From Atopsyche davidsoni (taxonomy: Eukaryota; Arthropoda; Insecta; Trichoptera; Hydrobiosidae), in contig JAILWY010000009.1 in the NCBI GenBank assembly GCA_022113835.1, forward strand, positions 14,608,001 to 14,672,000: a stretch of DNA of 64,000 nucleotides, written 5' to 3'. Below are positions 23,561 through 35,816 of this stretch, piece after piece. The notes under the pieces were generated by a model that did no database searches, was not told the DNA's origin, and saw only the letters and a program-made list of their open reading frames with translations. Every line of letters starts with the position of its first letter. Position 1 is the stretch's first letter. Both the position numbers and the translations under genes were made by a program.

Positions 23561-23639
23561 TTTGTTAGTTGGTGTTACTTGTATGTGTCCATATATATGC
23601 AGTACATAGATTTCTCTTGTCATTCATATGGCTTGAAAA

Positions 23640-23850
23640 TTCTTCGTCTTCTATTCTAGCTCCGGGCTTGGTTAGGTTAGTCAGAAGTATTTCGCCTACC
23701 AGTCGATGCTTCAGGCTACTCCGAAGTGTATTTTTAATTCGATCTTTCGCCGGGCAGGAGAAAAAAGCGGTTAGCTCAGTTAAACTCGAGTCAGGTGTAC
23801 AACTACCTGCATAATAAAACCAAATTGGCTAGGGCCGCGCTCTGGAAATG
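23640..23850. other. GC-richer segment with open frame, unrecognised
   Basis: A plus frame (23569-23814) crosses it. It contains GGTTAGGTTAG near 23670, a word common in insect non-coding DNA, and a second islet with CTCGAGTCAGGTG. No domain was recognised on either strand; it may be old repeat DNA. Confidence 0.2.
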
Positions 23851-26800
23851 ACTGGGAAATGTTTAACGTCGTATGTCTAGAATGTGCAATAAATTCAGTG
23901 AACAGCTATTGAAACCTAATAACGATTTCATATAAATATTTTAAAATGACATGTTTATATAAGCAATATATCATTACATGATTTTTAAAACTTTCAATTT
24001 ATTTTTGATACTGCATATTTTACTTTTAGTTATACCAATAAAAATCATAATTTTTAATCGATTAAATAAACTATATTCCCTAAAGTATTTATAATAAAAT
24101 TTCAGATGAACAGATGAGAGAGTTCATTGGCGATAATGTTAAGTGATTATGTCTCTAATATTTAGTTTGAACAATATGTAAACTTGTTTCACAGAGTATT
24201 TTATACACAGTTTATATTCTTTTATATACTGAGTGGAATATGTATTTATGAAGTAACGATGGGTGGAATTGTTTGTAGTGTGTTTGATTCCCTTGTTTAT
24301 TGTATTTCAAAAAAATAAGTATTGTTCATTTTCAATTTACTAAGCACCTTCAGGCTATCTTTTATATCTTGTTATATTGCTACATATTATAACACGGTTA
24401 CACATTGTTCATGTTGTTATAATCATTACTATTATCACCTTCGCGCGTTGTCTCCCTTTCATGGACAATTTAGTCTGATTATTTTTGCAATAATCTTTTG
24501 AAATTTTTTATCTGTTTTAAATCTTTTATAAAAAAATGGCAAGCTTTGCTTTCACCAATTACTAATTTCATAGCTCTGCAGGTTGCATTGTGACTTCCAC
24601 ACAGTCAGAAAGAGTTAAGCTGGAATTTGTATGGGCGTATTAAGTATTTTCAAACGTTTTACATAAGTAAAATTGATCTTATTTCTGGAATTGAAACCAT
24701 TTTCATCACCATACATTTTTTCTCAATAAAGAGGTCTCTATATTTTCACAGTCATATTAGGTTGTTGTTACATATTTGACTGACTTCAAATATTTTATTT
24801 AATTCGAGATTAAAATGATTTTTTTTTATTTAATAAATTTTCTGTAGGTCTCAAGTTAACTCCTGAATAATAAAATATATTTTAGGTCAAACATAGAAAA
24901 TAAAATAAATTCCCAAGAATATTCCAAACGAATGCATTTATCATTATCTTTCTTTATAGGGGTCAAATCACGATTAAGCCATTTCAAGTTTTTTTTAAAT
25001 ATATAATTTGGCATTTAAACTTTTTTTTAATTGAGTTGAAAATATCTACCGTGATTCAAGCTTAAACGTTTACTTTATTTCATTGACTTTTTTCTAAAAA
25101 CAAGCCCAGGTATTCACAAATTCGGACCACAGATTTTTTCTCAAACATACAACCTAAAATTTGAAATACCGTTAAGAGATTGTTGTTACTCATAAAAACT
25201 TGTATAATTCTGTTTTTGATGGCAAAAAAATAAACGTTTTGTACTATTCAGAAGAAGAGAAAAGCAAAAATATTAATAGAAAATAAATTGAAATGTACAA
25301 AATAAAATCTTAAGAATCCTTATTTTTTTGATCTCAACAGATCGAAGAGATTTTAATTCAAGGCTTATTATAAACTGTATCAAAGTATTTTAAATAATAT
25401 ATGGGTTGTGTTTAATATTCTGTCAACGGTTGGTTACACATAAAATAATGACATACTTATTTAAAAATATTAATTTTGATTTTACTATTCATATGTCGTA
25501 TTATCAGTAATTACACTGTATGAGATGGACAATGAGAGTTTAGACATCATTAAATACTTTAATTATAAAATAAAAAATGACTTTGGTAATCTGACCTCTA
25601 TACTTACCCCGAAGCGGTACAACTCAATAATAAATATGTCCATAATTACACCAACAATTCGTTTAGTTAAATAATAAAGCGACGTCCTTATACAGATGGT
25701 TTCAAACTTTTCACAGAACTTGTGTTTTTATTTATACACGAAAGAAATAATATTTTTAAAAAAATCAGTAAAATCCCATTGAATTCGTGTCCTACGAAAT
25801 AAAGTTTTTTGAGTGTTTTTGAACACTTGTTGCTGGCATATCGAGGTTTGACGGCGCGAAGAACATTTCTATATTTTATTTAATTTATTATATAATACTT
25901 GTTTTATGTATAAATTGTTGCCATTGTTGACGCCATGGTTTTTCTTCTAGGTCTACCACAAGTCTATTAGAATATTTTTAATAAAAAAATATTAACAGAA
26001 ATGATGTTGGAAGGTATGTAACATGTTTGGAATCACCCTGTAAACGAAACTTAGCCACAGAATAAATAATAAAAAACGAGAGTAATCGATGATAGCGACA
26101 GTACAAAACAATGATGCAATTGTTCTACATAGTAAAATATACAAAAAAAATATTATGTAAACGTGTCATTGATACCCGTTAGTGGTCCAAGAAGTCCCAC
26201 GCGTCCTCTGATATTTGGAAACTTGGTCCAATATTTATTTAGAACTATTATGTACGCCTTCCATATATGTGCGTCTTCCATGTTGATGAGTATTTTATTT
26301 GTATTGTTAATTTATTTGATGCTTGCTTTTTGGCTCTTTGCTAATGTCAGAATCGTTTTAAAAATAATATATTGCTGCCTAGACTATACACAGTAAATTT
26401 TTTGTAGTTCAGTCATACGTTATTAAATATGAGACATGGAAAATTTCAAGCGAATTAACTATAATTGATACTTTCAAGTGCGTGTACTCAAAATTCTAAA
26501 TAAACGTATTCATATTAAATATTTAATAGTTATAGGTCAAGAACATGTTATCATAAATATAAATTGGAGATACGAACGATTTTTCGCATAGGTTTTTTTA
26601 AATTCCTAATTGTATTATTATAATAAATTTAAAAAAAAGTCACTATCGATGATGATGTGCTATTTAAAGCATCTGTATTAAGATTTTTTCAAAAACTCAT
26701 AGATTTTTTAAATGTTATAATCTTTTGTATGGTACAACAGTTTGGATAAACGTTGGTGATTAAGGTAATGTTTCTGAAACAGATAGGAAAAAAAAAACAT

Positions 26801-27986
26801 TTTGACCCACTGAAGATGTAGTGGAGATACCGATTAAGTAATCAAGGTATTTAACAATTAAATCAGGGCAAGACCGCAGCAGTAACAGATACCTGTTTTT
26901 TTTGGAGATCAGCGATTTACTCATGGAGGGTCACGATTTTCAATCACTTGACTTAAAGCATAGTTTTTAATAGATCAAAAAATCTTATCGAAACTCACCT
27001 AGATCGTGATTGTTTTAATCTGATACAGATTTGATATCGATTCCGATGATTCCGTAATATATGACGCTATATTCTGTTAATTTCAGTATATTTTTGTCCA
27101 CGTGTATTGAAGAGGCGTTTGTTCAGGTAATGAAATGTGAAATAGGAGACTCGGATCATTTTAGATTACCTGGTCATAAAGGTGACATTATTTTTTTGTA
27201 GTATTTTATCCACTTTTATTCAAATGATTCTTCAAATATTTGGTAAAGCAAGTGTTGAAATACTCTTGTATTTATTGCGAAAAGATTGATTTTTGAACCG
27301 TCACTCTACTGAGAGTATTTATTTTTTCTATTATCTTTGGATACAATTAAACTTTGCGATGATTTGCTAACCATCCAGATCATCGAGCTCAATTTCGGAT
27401 ATAAATTTTTATGGAGGTAATATAACACGCGGATTAAAGGTGATTATTTTTTCACAACATTACCGATTGTAAAAATGATAATTAATAACTCTACACCTGT
27501 TATTTACCAGTGCTTATGTAGGTGCCATCAACGTGTATGATAATTCATTTGATTCCTCTGACCTGCATTGTTTTATGGAGGCGTAGTTGACATTTGTTTC
27601 TATTTTAAAACGATAAATCACTTGCCTGTCGATCCATCACGCGGATCTGAGTCAATTTGCTTTGTAATAATAGGGTCTACATTTCTTATAGAACAGATGT
27701 CGAAATTTCACCTTGATACAACCGATGCAATAAAATTACCTGAGCACGTTAAATTTGAACTTGATTAAAATAATTTGATTATACGTTAAGCATGATTTGC
27801 TATCTTTATAAAAATGTATACCTTTTTTGATTTAAATCATCTACATAAGGCGTGTTGTTTCAAATCAACCGAAGGAGACAAAAAGCTCCGTTTGAAGAGA
27901 AGGAACTAGAAGGAAGTAGAAGGACCTAGGGATTATTTACACTATTTTCCCACGAAGGAGATAATTTTTGTCTATTTTTTTATTGG
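23851..27986. other. AT-rich gene-free stretch of about 4 kb
   Basis: The only frames above 60 codons (26163-26396 and 27568-27768) are unrecognised. Homopolymers and TA-rich words dominate. Confidence 0.5.
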
Positions 27987-28090
27987 ACATCAATCAGATG
28001 CGTATTTATTACCCATTACGAGTTTATTATATAATTACTAATATGATTAGGCACATTAGTTCATACATAGAAGATGATTAAAAAAAAATC
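27970..28090 (-). mobile_element. tRNA-like TIR element, inverted 3' half
   Basis: Read on the minus strand this is the same 3' end as at 21.9 and 50.9 kb (A-rich tail, TCTGATTGATGT, palindromic ACTCGTAATGGGT-type block, terminal repeat at 28034-28064). It lies head-to-head with the fuller copy that starts at about 28111, the same arrangement as the 38.4 kb foldback. Confidence 0.7.
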
Positions 28091-28106
28091 ACTAAATATT
28101 GGTTGG

Positions 28107-28307
28107 CCTGGGCATATTGTTTCATGTGTAGAGTATGATTGTTAAAAATTCTCGATAAACGGAAGTGATTCGTTAGTACAAGACTTAGTACACCGGCCAT
28201 GTAAGCCAGGGGATGTGGATTCAAATCCCACACAAATCACGACAATATTTTTTTGAGAGTTTCTTTAAATCTATGTATGAACTAATATGCCTAATCATAT
28301 TAGTAAT
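28107..28307 (+). mobile_element. tRNA-like TIR element, copy A
   Basis: It starts with a diverged 5' terminal repeat (GGGCATATTGTTTCATG), passes through a conserved lead (GATTGTTAAAAATTCTCG), then the tRNA-like cassette at 28165-28240, then a 3' spacer and the 3' terminal repeat ACTAATATGCCTAATCATAT (28281-28300). The 5' lead of about 55 nt before the tRNA-like part is shared by all copies, unlike a normal SINE, which begins at its tRNA head. Confidence 0.75.
28165..28240 (+). ncRNA. tRNA-like sequence (tRNA-derived cassette), copy A
   Basis: These 76 nt can fold roughly as a tRNA: acceptor ends GTGATT / AATCAC pair, an A-box-like TTAGTACAAG lies near the 5' end, an anticodon-arm-like CCGGC-CATGTAA-GCC follows, and a B-box-like GGATTCAAATCC sits in the T arm. 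The B-box departs from the GGTTCGANTCC consensus, so it is probably not an active gene. Confidence 0.6.
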
Positions 28308-28437
28308 ACGATAATTTTTAGTAACAAAATTAATAACGCTTGTAAAAGCTTCCCGGTTCGCAATAGGCGGTCTCATATATCATTTTACAAAAACACCTGA
28401 AATATTTCCGATTTTTCTACGTCCCGCAAAAAAAGGC
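28308..28437. other. Short AT-rich spacer
   Basis: No feature was identified between the repeat and the GC-rich block that follows. Confidence 0.4.
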
Positions 28438-28895
28438 TTCGAATACGCGCTTCTCGGTGCACGAGTGTCGAAATTTCCCAACACGGCCCCCGCACAACCA
28501 GCTCACCTACTGACGCAGACTACTCTTCAAAGCCTCCAGAGACACTGCCATACTTCTCGCCAGGCTGGTCTGAGAAAGTCCAATTGGCTCGTTGTTAGTT
28601 TCTGCGTTTGCAGGTATATTCACCGCGGGCATGGCACTTGTAGCCGCCGACACCTGTTCGACTCCACTCTTTCTTCCATCGGCGGCAAGTTGAATGGGCG
28701 AGCGGTTCTCTCAGCTTTAAGCGCGTCTAGTGCCAACTTACCACTCGTGCCGATTATATCTCGCACCGGTGCGACTGCACCCTGGATTTGTGACGCGATT
28801 GTTTGTTTGAAGTGACCCTGTGATTGTGTCCTGAAAGTTGTGAACAGTGCTTGTGATTTTGTGATGGTATTGCTGTGATGCGAAATTGGATTATA
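28438..28895 (+). promoter_or_regulatory. GC-rich candidate promoter and first exon
   Basis: This is one of the strongest rises in GC and CpG in the window. An open plus frame of about 116 codons (28465-28815, GTG start) runs through it but has no recognised domain. Downstream a TGTGATT-rich stretch typical of insect 5' UTRs leads to a donor-like TATAG|GTGAAT, with the cut after about 28895. The best reading is a promoter plus a non-coding or barely coding first exon on the plus strand whose partners lie far away. A GC-rich repeat is the alternative. Confidence 0.35.
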
Positions 28896-31800
28896 GGTGA
28901 ATATTTGAATTGTGCAATTGAATATAAAAATACTGCGACGCGATCACAGCGCAATTATTGTGCATTTTTTTTTTTTACTGATTCGAATAATGCTTGTCAT
29001 TTTGAGTAATTGAAAGATTAGTATATTAAGAAATAAAAACATGCGTACAAATAATTTTATATCTGAACATACATTTTTACGTGGATATACGGCAGAAGTA
29101 ACACACTTTTTTTTAGCTTAACGACTTTTTAAGTGACATTTGGAACTTTTCAAACTAATTTTAAATGAAAGCTTGCGGAGTGAAAATAAATGATTTTGTA
29201 TATATAGAAAACAGGGCTTTAGGTTATTTATATTAATGCCCTGAAAGCTAGGTAAGGTTAGATTGTCAAGATAAAAAAATAATTTTATTTAATTCACAAT
29301 TAGCTTTGAATACTGGAGTTTCAACAATGTAAATATTCGATTGGATTGCGTTTTTATATATATTTTGTTTAAGTTATCCCAGTGTCATATTATTCTAATG
29401 TTTTAATTATAAATGAAACTTTAAGAATTTTTTTTTCATAAATAATAACAACTAATTCGGGTTTATGAATAAGAGTACTACCTTTTGTGTTGAAATAGTC
29501 ATGTGGATAGAAAATTACAATTTTAACGGCTTGATCACACTCTTTAAGCCTTTGGAAAGACAAAAATACCCACAAACTTAAATATTTTATCCAAATAGCT
29601 ATTGAGGTGATTGTATTTGTTCATATTCATGTTTTATTTCTACCTTGTATGGAGTACGCACACATTTTTTCTTTTGGTGAAATTACGAGTACAATACCAG
29701 CACCCCTGTCAATAAAATACGCATAAAATCCAAAGAAAAGCAATCACACTTTCAAAAGACACGCGCCATGTTCCTTACGCATTAATTGGTCGGTTATATC
29801 ACCGTGCCTCATTCTATTTGCAAAGTAAATAAGCGTAATTATAATGAATTCAAAGATGAGGCAACGCCTTCAAGTGATCGAGTCGGTTTTAACTCGTTTC
29901 AAAATTCACGTCAACCGACAACCTTCTGTCTCACCCAAAACCCTATCTAACTAAATTAAAATTGAAACAGCACGTTTTAGACACTACCGATGATTATTTT
30001 GTATCTTTAGCACGTGCTGGAATCTAATCGATTGGAAGCTAACAAGCGAAGATGGCGAAACGTAGAGATACAAAAGGTCAAACTTTTGTAAGATCTTAGG
30101 GAATCTCAAATATCTATATGAAATATAAATCGCGTTAATATGCACGAAAACACGTTTAAGTTATATTTTATTCTTCAAGGTTAAAAGTGGAATATTATGG
30201 TATAAGTATAAATATTTGCATACAAGTTTCTTTACCTTCGATTGAATGTTGATAAAGATGCGAATCATTGGAGTAATGGTTTCATATATTTTGCCAGATT
30301 GTGGCTTTATTTCAAGTCAGATATCATTTAATTTGATTATTTTCCTTTGTAATTGATCTATATATCATGTTAATATGCGACGAGTCCAAAATCAAGCAAA
30401 ATATTTTTCAAATGAGAAAAAGTATGAAAAGCGTATTATGTATCACCTATACGTGTAAAATAAGTAAAAAAACGTTAAAACTTTTTAATATTTTAATTGC
30501 TTAAGTATATTTTAGGTCAACTAATAGTTTATTGCTTGTCATTTATGTCGCTGATGTATCACTTGTCAAAGGAAATGATATGTCGTAGAGATGTGTTAAA
30601 TATAAAAATAAAATTCACTGTCGTGAATTCAATGAAACGGTAGCGTATTTATATTTTAATATTCTACTACGCATTTGAAGATGATCGACTTTTTATAGAA
30701 TAAGAAAATATTTATTTTCTTTGATCTGCGTGTGTACTCATTTAATTATTCAGTTTGTGTTAGTAAAAACCAATGCCAGCTACTTTAACGACTTGCAAAA
30801 TCTTCATATTTTTATTTTAAAATACCTATACCGCATCTTTATAACTTGACGAATTATAGATTATTTAATCCATCTTTTTTTTAATTTAATTGAATTTTTA
30901 TCTAGATGACATTGTAGCGCTTTTATTTATTATATGTGAAAATAAACCCTGAAAATTACTTGAGTAAGGCGTGGTAAAATAATGTTATCCTGGCAGTAAT
31001 GCATCTGTTGCAGGTAAACGCATTCATTACTGACAAACTTTATCGTTTTGTATGCTATTTTGTATGTGCTAAAGACATTAAATTGCGTTACAATACTTAA
31101 TGGTAAGAAGTGTGCTGCTCTGAAAGGTGCCATCGGACTCCTGAAGGTCTAGTGGCATCTTACGAATTTCACATAAATCCTTCGCAGAATCTCTAGGTAA
31201 TAAAATATATTGAATTTAAATGCGCGTATTATTTAAATTAAATTAATTAATCTGTGAACGAGAGAGAAAACTGCGTTTGGTTTAAGTTCAAAGGTTTTTA
31301 GAAATCATTTATTGTTTTGGGCAATGAACTGTGATGTAAAATGGCAAAAACGAATGTTTCTTTAAGTCAGTTCAATTGATTATTCCGCCATTACGGAATA
31401 TTTTTTTTAAGGTTACGTGACATATAAGAGAAAATGTTGAGATATTAAATTTGTAAATATTTTAATAAAATTAACTTTCTTGCTGTAAAAATATCGCGAA
31501 GCGCAGCATGTGAGAGGTTGTATTTTTTTGCGAGGAATACTCGTAGTACAAAGTTATAAATAACTATGTTGGTAACCTGTCTTAGAAAGTATTTGTTATA
31601 TAGGTTTTCTTATTGATTCAGTCATTGTGTTTTTTTTGTTCCTTTTTATATTCCATTAAAATACTAACAACAAATATTTCATTATAATTATATTTTTCTC
31701 ACACCATTCTATTCATGCAATTGAGTAAGAAGCAAGTGTTTTCACAAAATAATAAAACATCTGGCTCAAGTAAGTAGATTTATTGTGACATTATTTTTTA

Positions 31801-32424
31801 GAGCAGAATATCTCAATCAAAGTAACTTATTTATATTTTGTATAGGTTGTTTAGGTAATATTTATTTATAAAACAGCCTTTCTATGTGTATTTAAAACTT
31901 GACGTTTACCAAAATCGACACGTCAGACAAATGATCAAAGAACTTGATATAAGATTTTATTATATTTTAATAATAACTAAATAAAAAAATCAGTAGAAAA
32001 AGTAAACTAATGTTATTATGTGCATGCCAAAGCAATGCAGTTTCTTAAATATTTTCTAGATGAACAAGGTGTATTAAAAGAAGTATAAAAATGAAAACAA
32101 TTAACACACGCGGTAGCTACAGAGATCGCATGCATCTCGGAACGTCCGATTTCTTTTCAAGCAAATGCTTCAAGAGAAGATCAATTTTGCATCAATCGAC
32201 TCTCACTGAGCATTCCTGTAAGTTCTTCAGCCAGCGAGCTCGTCATTTATGGGAAATTCTAGTCAATAAACTGTACTGCTTACGGATACCACTTGTCGAA
32301 TGATGGTATTTACGAACTAATAAGATTCATCATTCGATAAAATTGTTTTTCTGTAAAGAATAACTGTAGGTCACGTAATATTTTCATAATTATAACAATT
32401 AGATTAGATAAAAACAGTGTAAAG
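28896..32424. other. AT-rich gene-free stretch; small hairpin at 32296-32337
   Basis: No gene is seen. At 32296-32305 and 32328-32337, TCGAATGATG and CATCATTCGA form a 10-bp inverted repeat. Frames at 30930-31133 and 32091-32303 are unrecognised. Confidence 0.45.
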
Positions 32425-32550
32425 GGACTTGGGTACCCACTACACTATTCTTCCTAAGAAAAACATGAACACTGGCTCAGCATAAATATATGCTCAGTGA
32501 GATAGTCATCAACGTCCTCTGAGGAGAGGTACCCGAAGAAGATGATAAAA
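32425..32550 (-). repeat. Dispersed repeat R, copy 2
   Basis: On the minus strand it repeats the blocks of copy 1: CTTCTTCGGG-type start, TCTCACTGAGC, GTGTTCATG, TTCTTAGGAAG and AGTGTAGTGGGTACCC. The minus frame here (32454-32660) contains SSEDVDDYLTEH, an acidic patch that may be a remnant of a coding sequence carried by the parent element. Confidence 0.55.
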
Positions 32551-33784
32551 GCAATAACTTTAGTGTTTAAAGTTTTAGTTTGAAAATTTATGTATTCAGA
32601 AGCATATTTGTAAAGAATTTCTTGCATTTTATCTCCACCTTTTTCGCAATCGGCGAGCAATCAAATGCATTTTTTTCACATGATCTTGTAATATCCATAA
32701 TTACATATCCGTTTGCAATTGAACCCCCCAAGAGCGCGCCGGCTAGGCGAGAGAAATCTCGGTGCTCGGATCATTAGCCGTGATAATCAGGCGTATTGTT
32801 TATAATAATTAGCGTGGAATGAAATAATCCCTCGATTGCAGGCAATTCAATGCAGAGTCATCATAAGAGTTGGGCAGTGCTATGGGAACGGGGGTCTAAC
32901 GAGAACTGTGAGATCTCGTAGCGTGAAACGAAAGTGAAAATTAATTTGTTTGTCTACTTGTCTTCTTTAATGGGTTTATTAATTCAAATTTATGCGATGC
33001 TCAAATAAGGTCAATTGCTGTTTTATTTGTCTGTGCCGATTGTCTCTTGATTTTTTTAGAATATAACGTCACATTTATGCAAAAAAAATACAGAAATACA
33101 CACGTACATTGTTGAGAGTTCAGTTTTACTCTTTACGACACTATGAATCTTTCTTTTTATTAATCAATGTTTTTTTCCTTATCGGTGGTTGTTTTATTAG
33201 AATTTTATATTCATTAACTTCCTATACAGGCAAGTACTTTCATATAGAATTTTATACATAGGTATATATATATATATATATATAATATTCTATCATAAAA
33301 AGAGTAGCCAATTGAGTTCTACTAAAAATATATTTTATTCATCTGTACAAATTGCCTCTGACTATATCTAAACAGCTTATGTTTATATGTATACAGGGTT
33401 AATTAAAACTAGATAAAAAATAATTAAAATATTTTTTTCGTTTTAAATTTTTTTATGTGCCGAATATATTATATTAAGTTTGCAAGCACGTAGCGATTAG
33501 GGTAAATCAGTAGATTACTCTATATTTACAAGATTGGTATAAGTTTAAGATTTTCAAATGGTGTATTTCCTAGCATGGCACAAAGAAAATTTATTAATTA
33601 GGATGCAATGATCGATCCCATGTAATTAGGGTTTTTACTCACATAATGCGTATAGTAAAAAAAAAGCTTTGAAAGTTTTGATATGCGGTTTATATGATAG
33701 TATCATCTTTTAATTTTTATAATTATTTTCATGTAGGTTCAGCAATGTAGGTAACGTCGAGTAAACATATACTTTCTCTTTTTT
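32551..33784. other. AT-rich DNA with GC islet 32725-32930
   Basis: The islet shows no frame of note and no motif cluster beyond an isolated TGATAA. The remainder includes the TA microsatellite listed separately. Confidence 0.4.
33263..33284 (+). repeat. TA microsatellite
   Basis: About eleven uninterrupted TA dinucleotides. Confidence 0.9.
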
Positions 33785-34100
33785 ACAACGACGTTTCGAG
33801 CGGAGTCGCAAGGTCCATCCTCAAGGAGTTAGTAATTATGATCCCACGCCGCACAAAAGTGAGCAGAGCTGTCGCTTCGCCCTGACTGACGGCCGACGGG
33901 AGAAAGCTCGCAGCCACAACAAACCGAGGCAGAAAAAGAAGTCGCATAAGCGATTTGGCATCAGCAATTAATGATACCCGCCGAGGAATCTCGCAAGCAT
34001 CCCGGCGATCTCCTATTACTGTCAATCGCCAGAATAATAAAGATTAATATCAACGGCCGCGCAAATATCTATCCCGAGAGAGTTCGCTACACCGCACAGT
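33785..34100. other. GC-rich islet, function unknown
   Basis: There is a clear CpG and GC rise over about 300 bp. Overlapping open frames on both strands (minus 33783-34025; plus 33971-34204) have Arg/Ala/Leu-rich compositions without known motifs. Candidates are a promoter, an enhancer or a decayed repeat. Confidence 0.25.
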
Positions 34101-34390
34101 GTGCTAATTTATACACCTCCATATCTATCCTCATAATTAAAAAAATATTTTGGAGGACATATTTAAAACGCATCATAATAATAATTGAATATAAATATTT
34201 TTAGCGTTGTTCTTGTTTTTTTTTTTTTTATTTTGTGACTCAACTATTTGCGCCAACATAGTGTGTGTAGTAAAAATATTATAAAGAAATTCCACTAAGT
34301 ACTTTTTGTGAATAAAATATTGAATAATTCATACCAATATAAACTTAAGCGTTCGTTTTTGAGAACAACACAAAGAACCTGAGAAATATT
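34101..34390. other. AT-rich spacer
   Basis: It contains a T homopolymer near 34217-34230 and a word (CCACTAAGTACTTTTTGTG) resembling foldback-A flank sequence. Confidence 0.35.
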
Positions 34391-34392
34391 GA

Positions 34393-34668
34393 CTGCAAGA
34401 GGCTACCAGTTGCGACCAGGTTGCATTGTCCGTCTTCGGTGGAGCTCCCGAGCAAGAGGAATTCACTAAAGAAGATATATTAAAATATAAAATACATTCA
34501 GATTTGTATGAATCGTTTCATTTTTTGATTTATTGCTACTTTTTCATGGCATCGGTTACAATGTGCGTGTGCCCGTATACGGAGGTGGTCAGTTTTGCAA
34601 CTCGTGTTGCGCACAGGTACGCCGTGCTACCTGCCCGGCAATGTGCCGACAAATTCACTCACCTATAA
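34393..34668 (+). other. Coding-like fragment, unrecognised
   Basis: The frame opens after a TGA at 34390 and reads through a protein-like stretch (GGAPEQEEFTKEDILKYK around residues 16-34) before turning hydrophobic. There is no ATG near its start and no known domain. It could be the remnant of a retroposed exon. Confidence 0.2.
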
Positions 34669-35342
34669 ATTAATTTTGTATCAATCATTCAACAGTTTTG
34701 AAAGTCGTTGATCTCTGGTATGTCTGCTCAACCTGAGATATTTCCTCACGCAATAACTTTTGAACTAAGTATTTCAAATGCTGAAGACTTTGCCTGAAGC
34801 TACCCGAGACAATAGAAATTATTAGATATTGTTATATTTTTTGATATCTTTTTTTCTTTTTCATGTGCCTCTTCTCAGGGGTGGCTAGTTTCCGTATCAT
34901 TGAACATATATTTGTCCTGAGTCTAGTAATTCAATTATACTGCCGACTTCCAGTAAATTCTGTTATTACATTAGATTTTTCTGTCCAGTGCCTATTTTAT
35001 GATGGCTGTGCCTCTGAAGCTCAAATTTCATTAGTTTTATCTGAGTATGTGTCTATTAAAAGACACCGAGCCTGTTACTGAATGCAAATGAGGTCTTGGT
35101 GATATGGACCAGTTCAATTGATTGCCGAATATTAGAGACCGTAGCCTGACACAGGTTTTTTTTATGCGCTCTTCGCTCGAACAGATAAGAAGGCGCCGCC
35201 GTATTTCACGGTGACAGCAAATAGCTTAAACGCTATGCATTAATCGTATATAAAAAAAAATAAATAAAAATATTAATGTTAAGATTTTAATTTTTACAAA
35301 GATTTATAATTTGTCTACTCATTTACATTTTTTTTTGTGTCA
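34669..35342. other. AT-rich DNA without a recognised gene
   Basis: The plus frame 34863-35081 is hydrophobic and unrecognised. Confidence 0.4.
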
Positions 35343-35816
35343 CTAAGAAAATATATTAGACGCATCAATAATTAAGAAAATACTCAATGCTGTTTGAACA
35401 ACTTCCCCGCTCAAGGTTTCTTTGGTTATTTTGGCAAATATTAGGAATGCATCGAGTATTCAATTGACTTCATCTTCCTTCTTAGCATTGCCACCCGGAA
35501 CGAGTTTTGACCTTTTCATGAAAAAAAAATGTGCAAACTCTGCCGGTGTCAATTGCCTTTTAGTTGAGCTCACCGCATGTATACCCTTGATAACTACCAA
35601 ATGGCACTTTCTTGGCTGAATTTAGAGGTCGTACAAAGTTTACTTAATCAGTATAGTTTAGCAATTGATAAATTGTACAGCATAAAGCCAAATATGATAC
35701 TTTGCTCTATAGCTAATTATTTTCGTATTTTTTGGCAGCAGTTGTTATACGATAATTTTGTAGTTTCTTTGGTGTTAAGCTGTTTTGGTTTTGGTGCTGA
35801 GACCACCTGCAGGCAT
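35343..35816 (-). pseudogene. Possible decayed reading frame, unrecognised
   Basis: Reading the minus strand from ATG at 35816 (context CAAAATG) in one constant frame to TAG at 35343 gives 158 codons with several in-frame stops but no frameshift needed. The last two-thirds look protein-like, including KRQLTPAEFAHFFFMKRSKL and, after a TGA, FAKITKETLSGEVVQTA. Stops of TAA type could come from CAA. The family is unknown. The opposite strand has open frames too (35422-35882), so the direction is uncertain. Confidence 0.25.

Noticed and set aside
23660..23680. Telomeric repeat from GGTTAGGTTAG
   Set aside because: Insect telomeres use TTAGG. Only two units of a TTAGGT-like word are present, which is common by chance in insect DNA.
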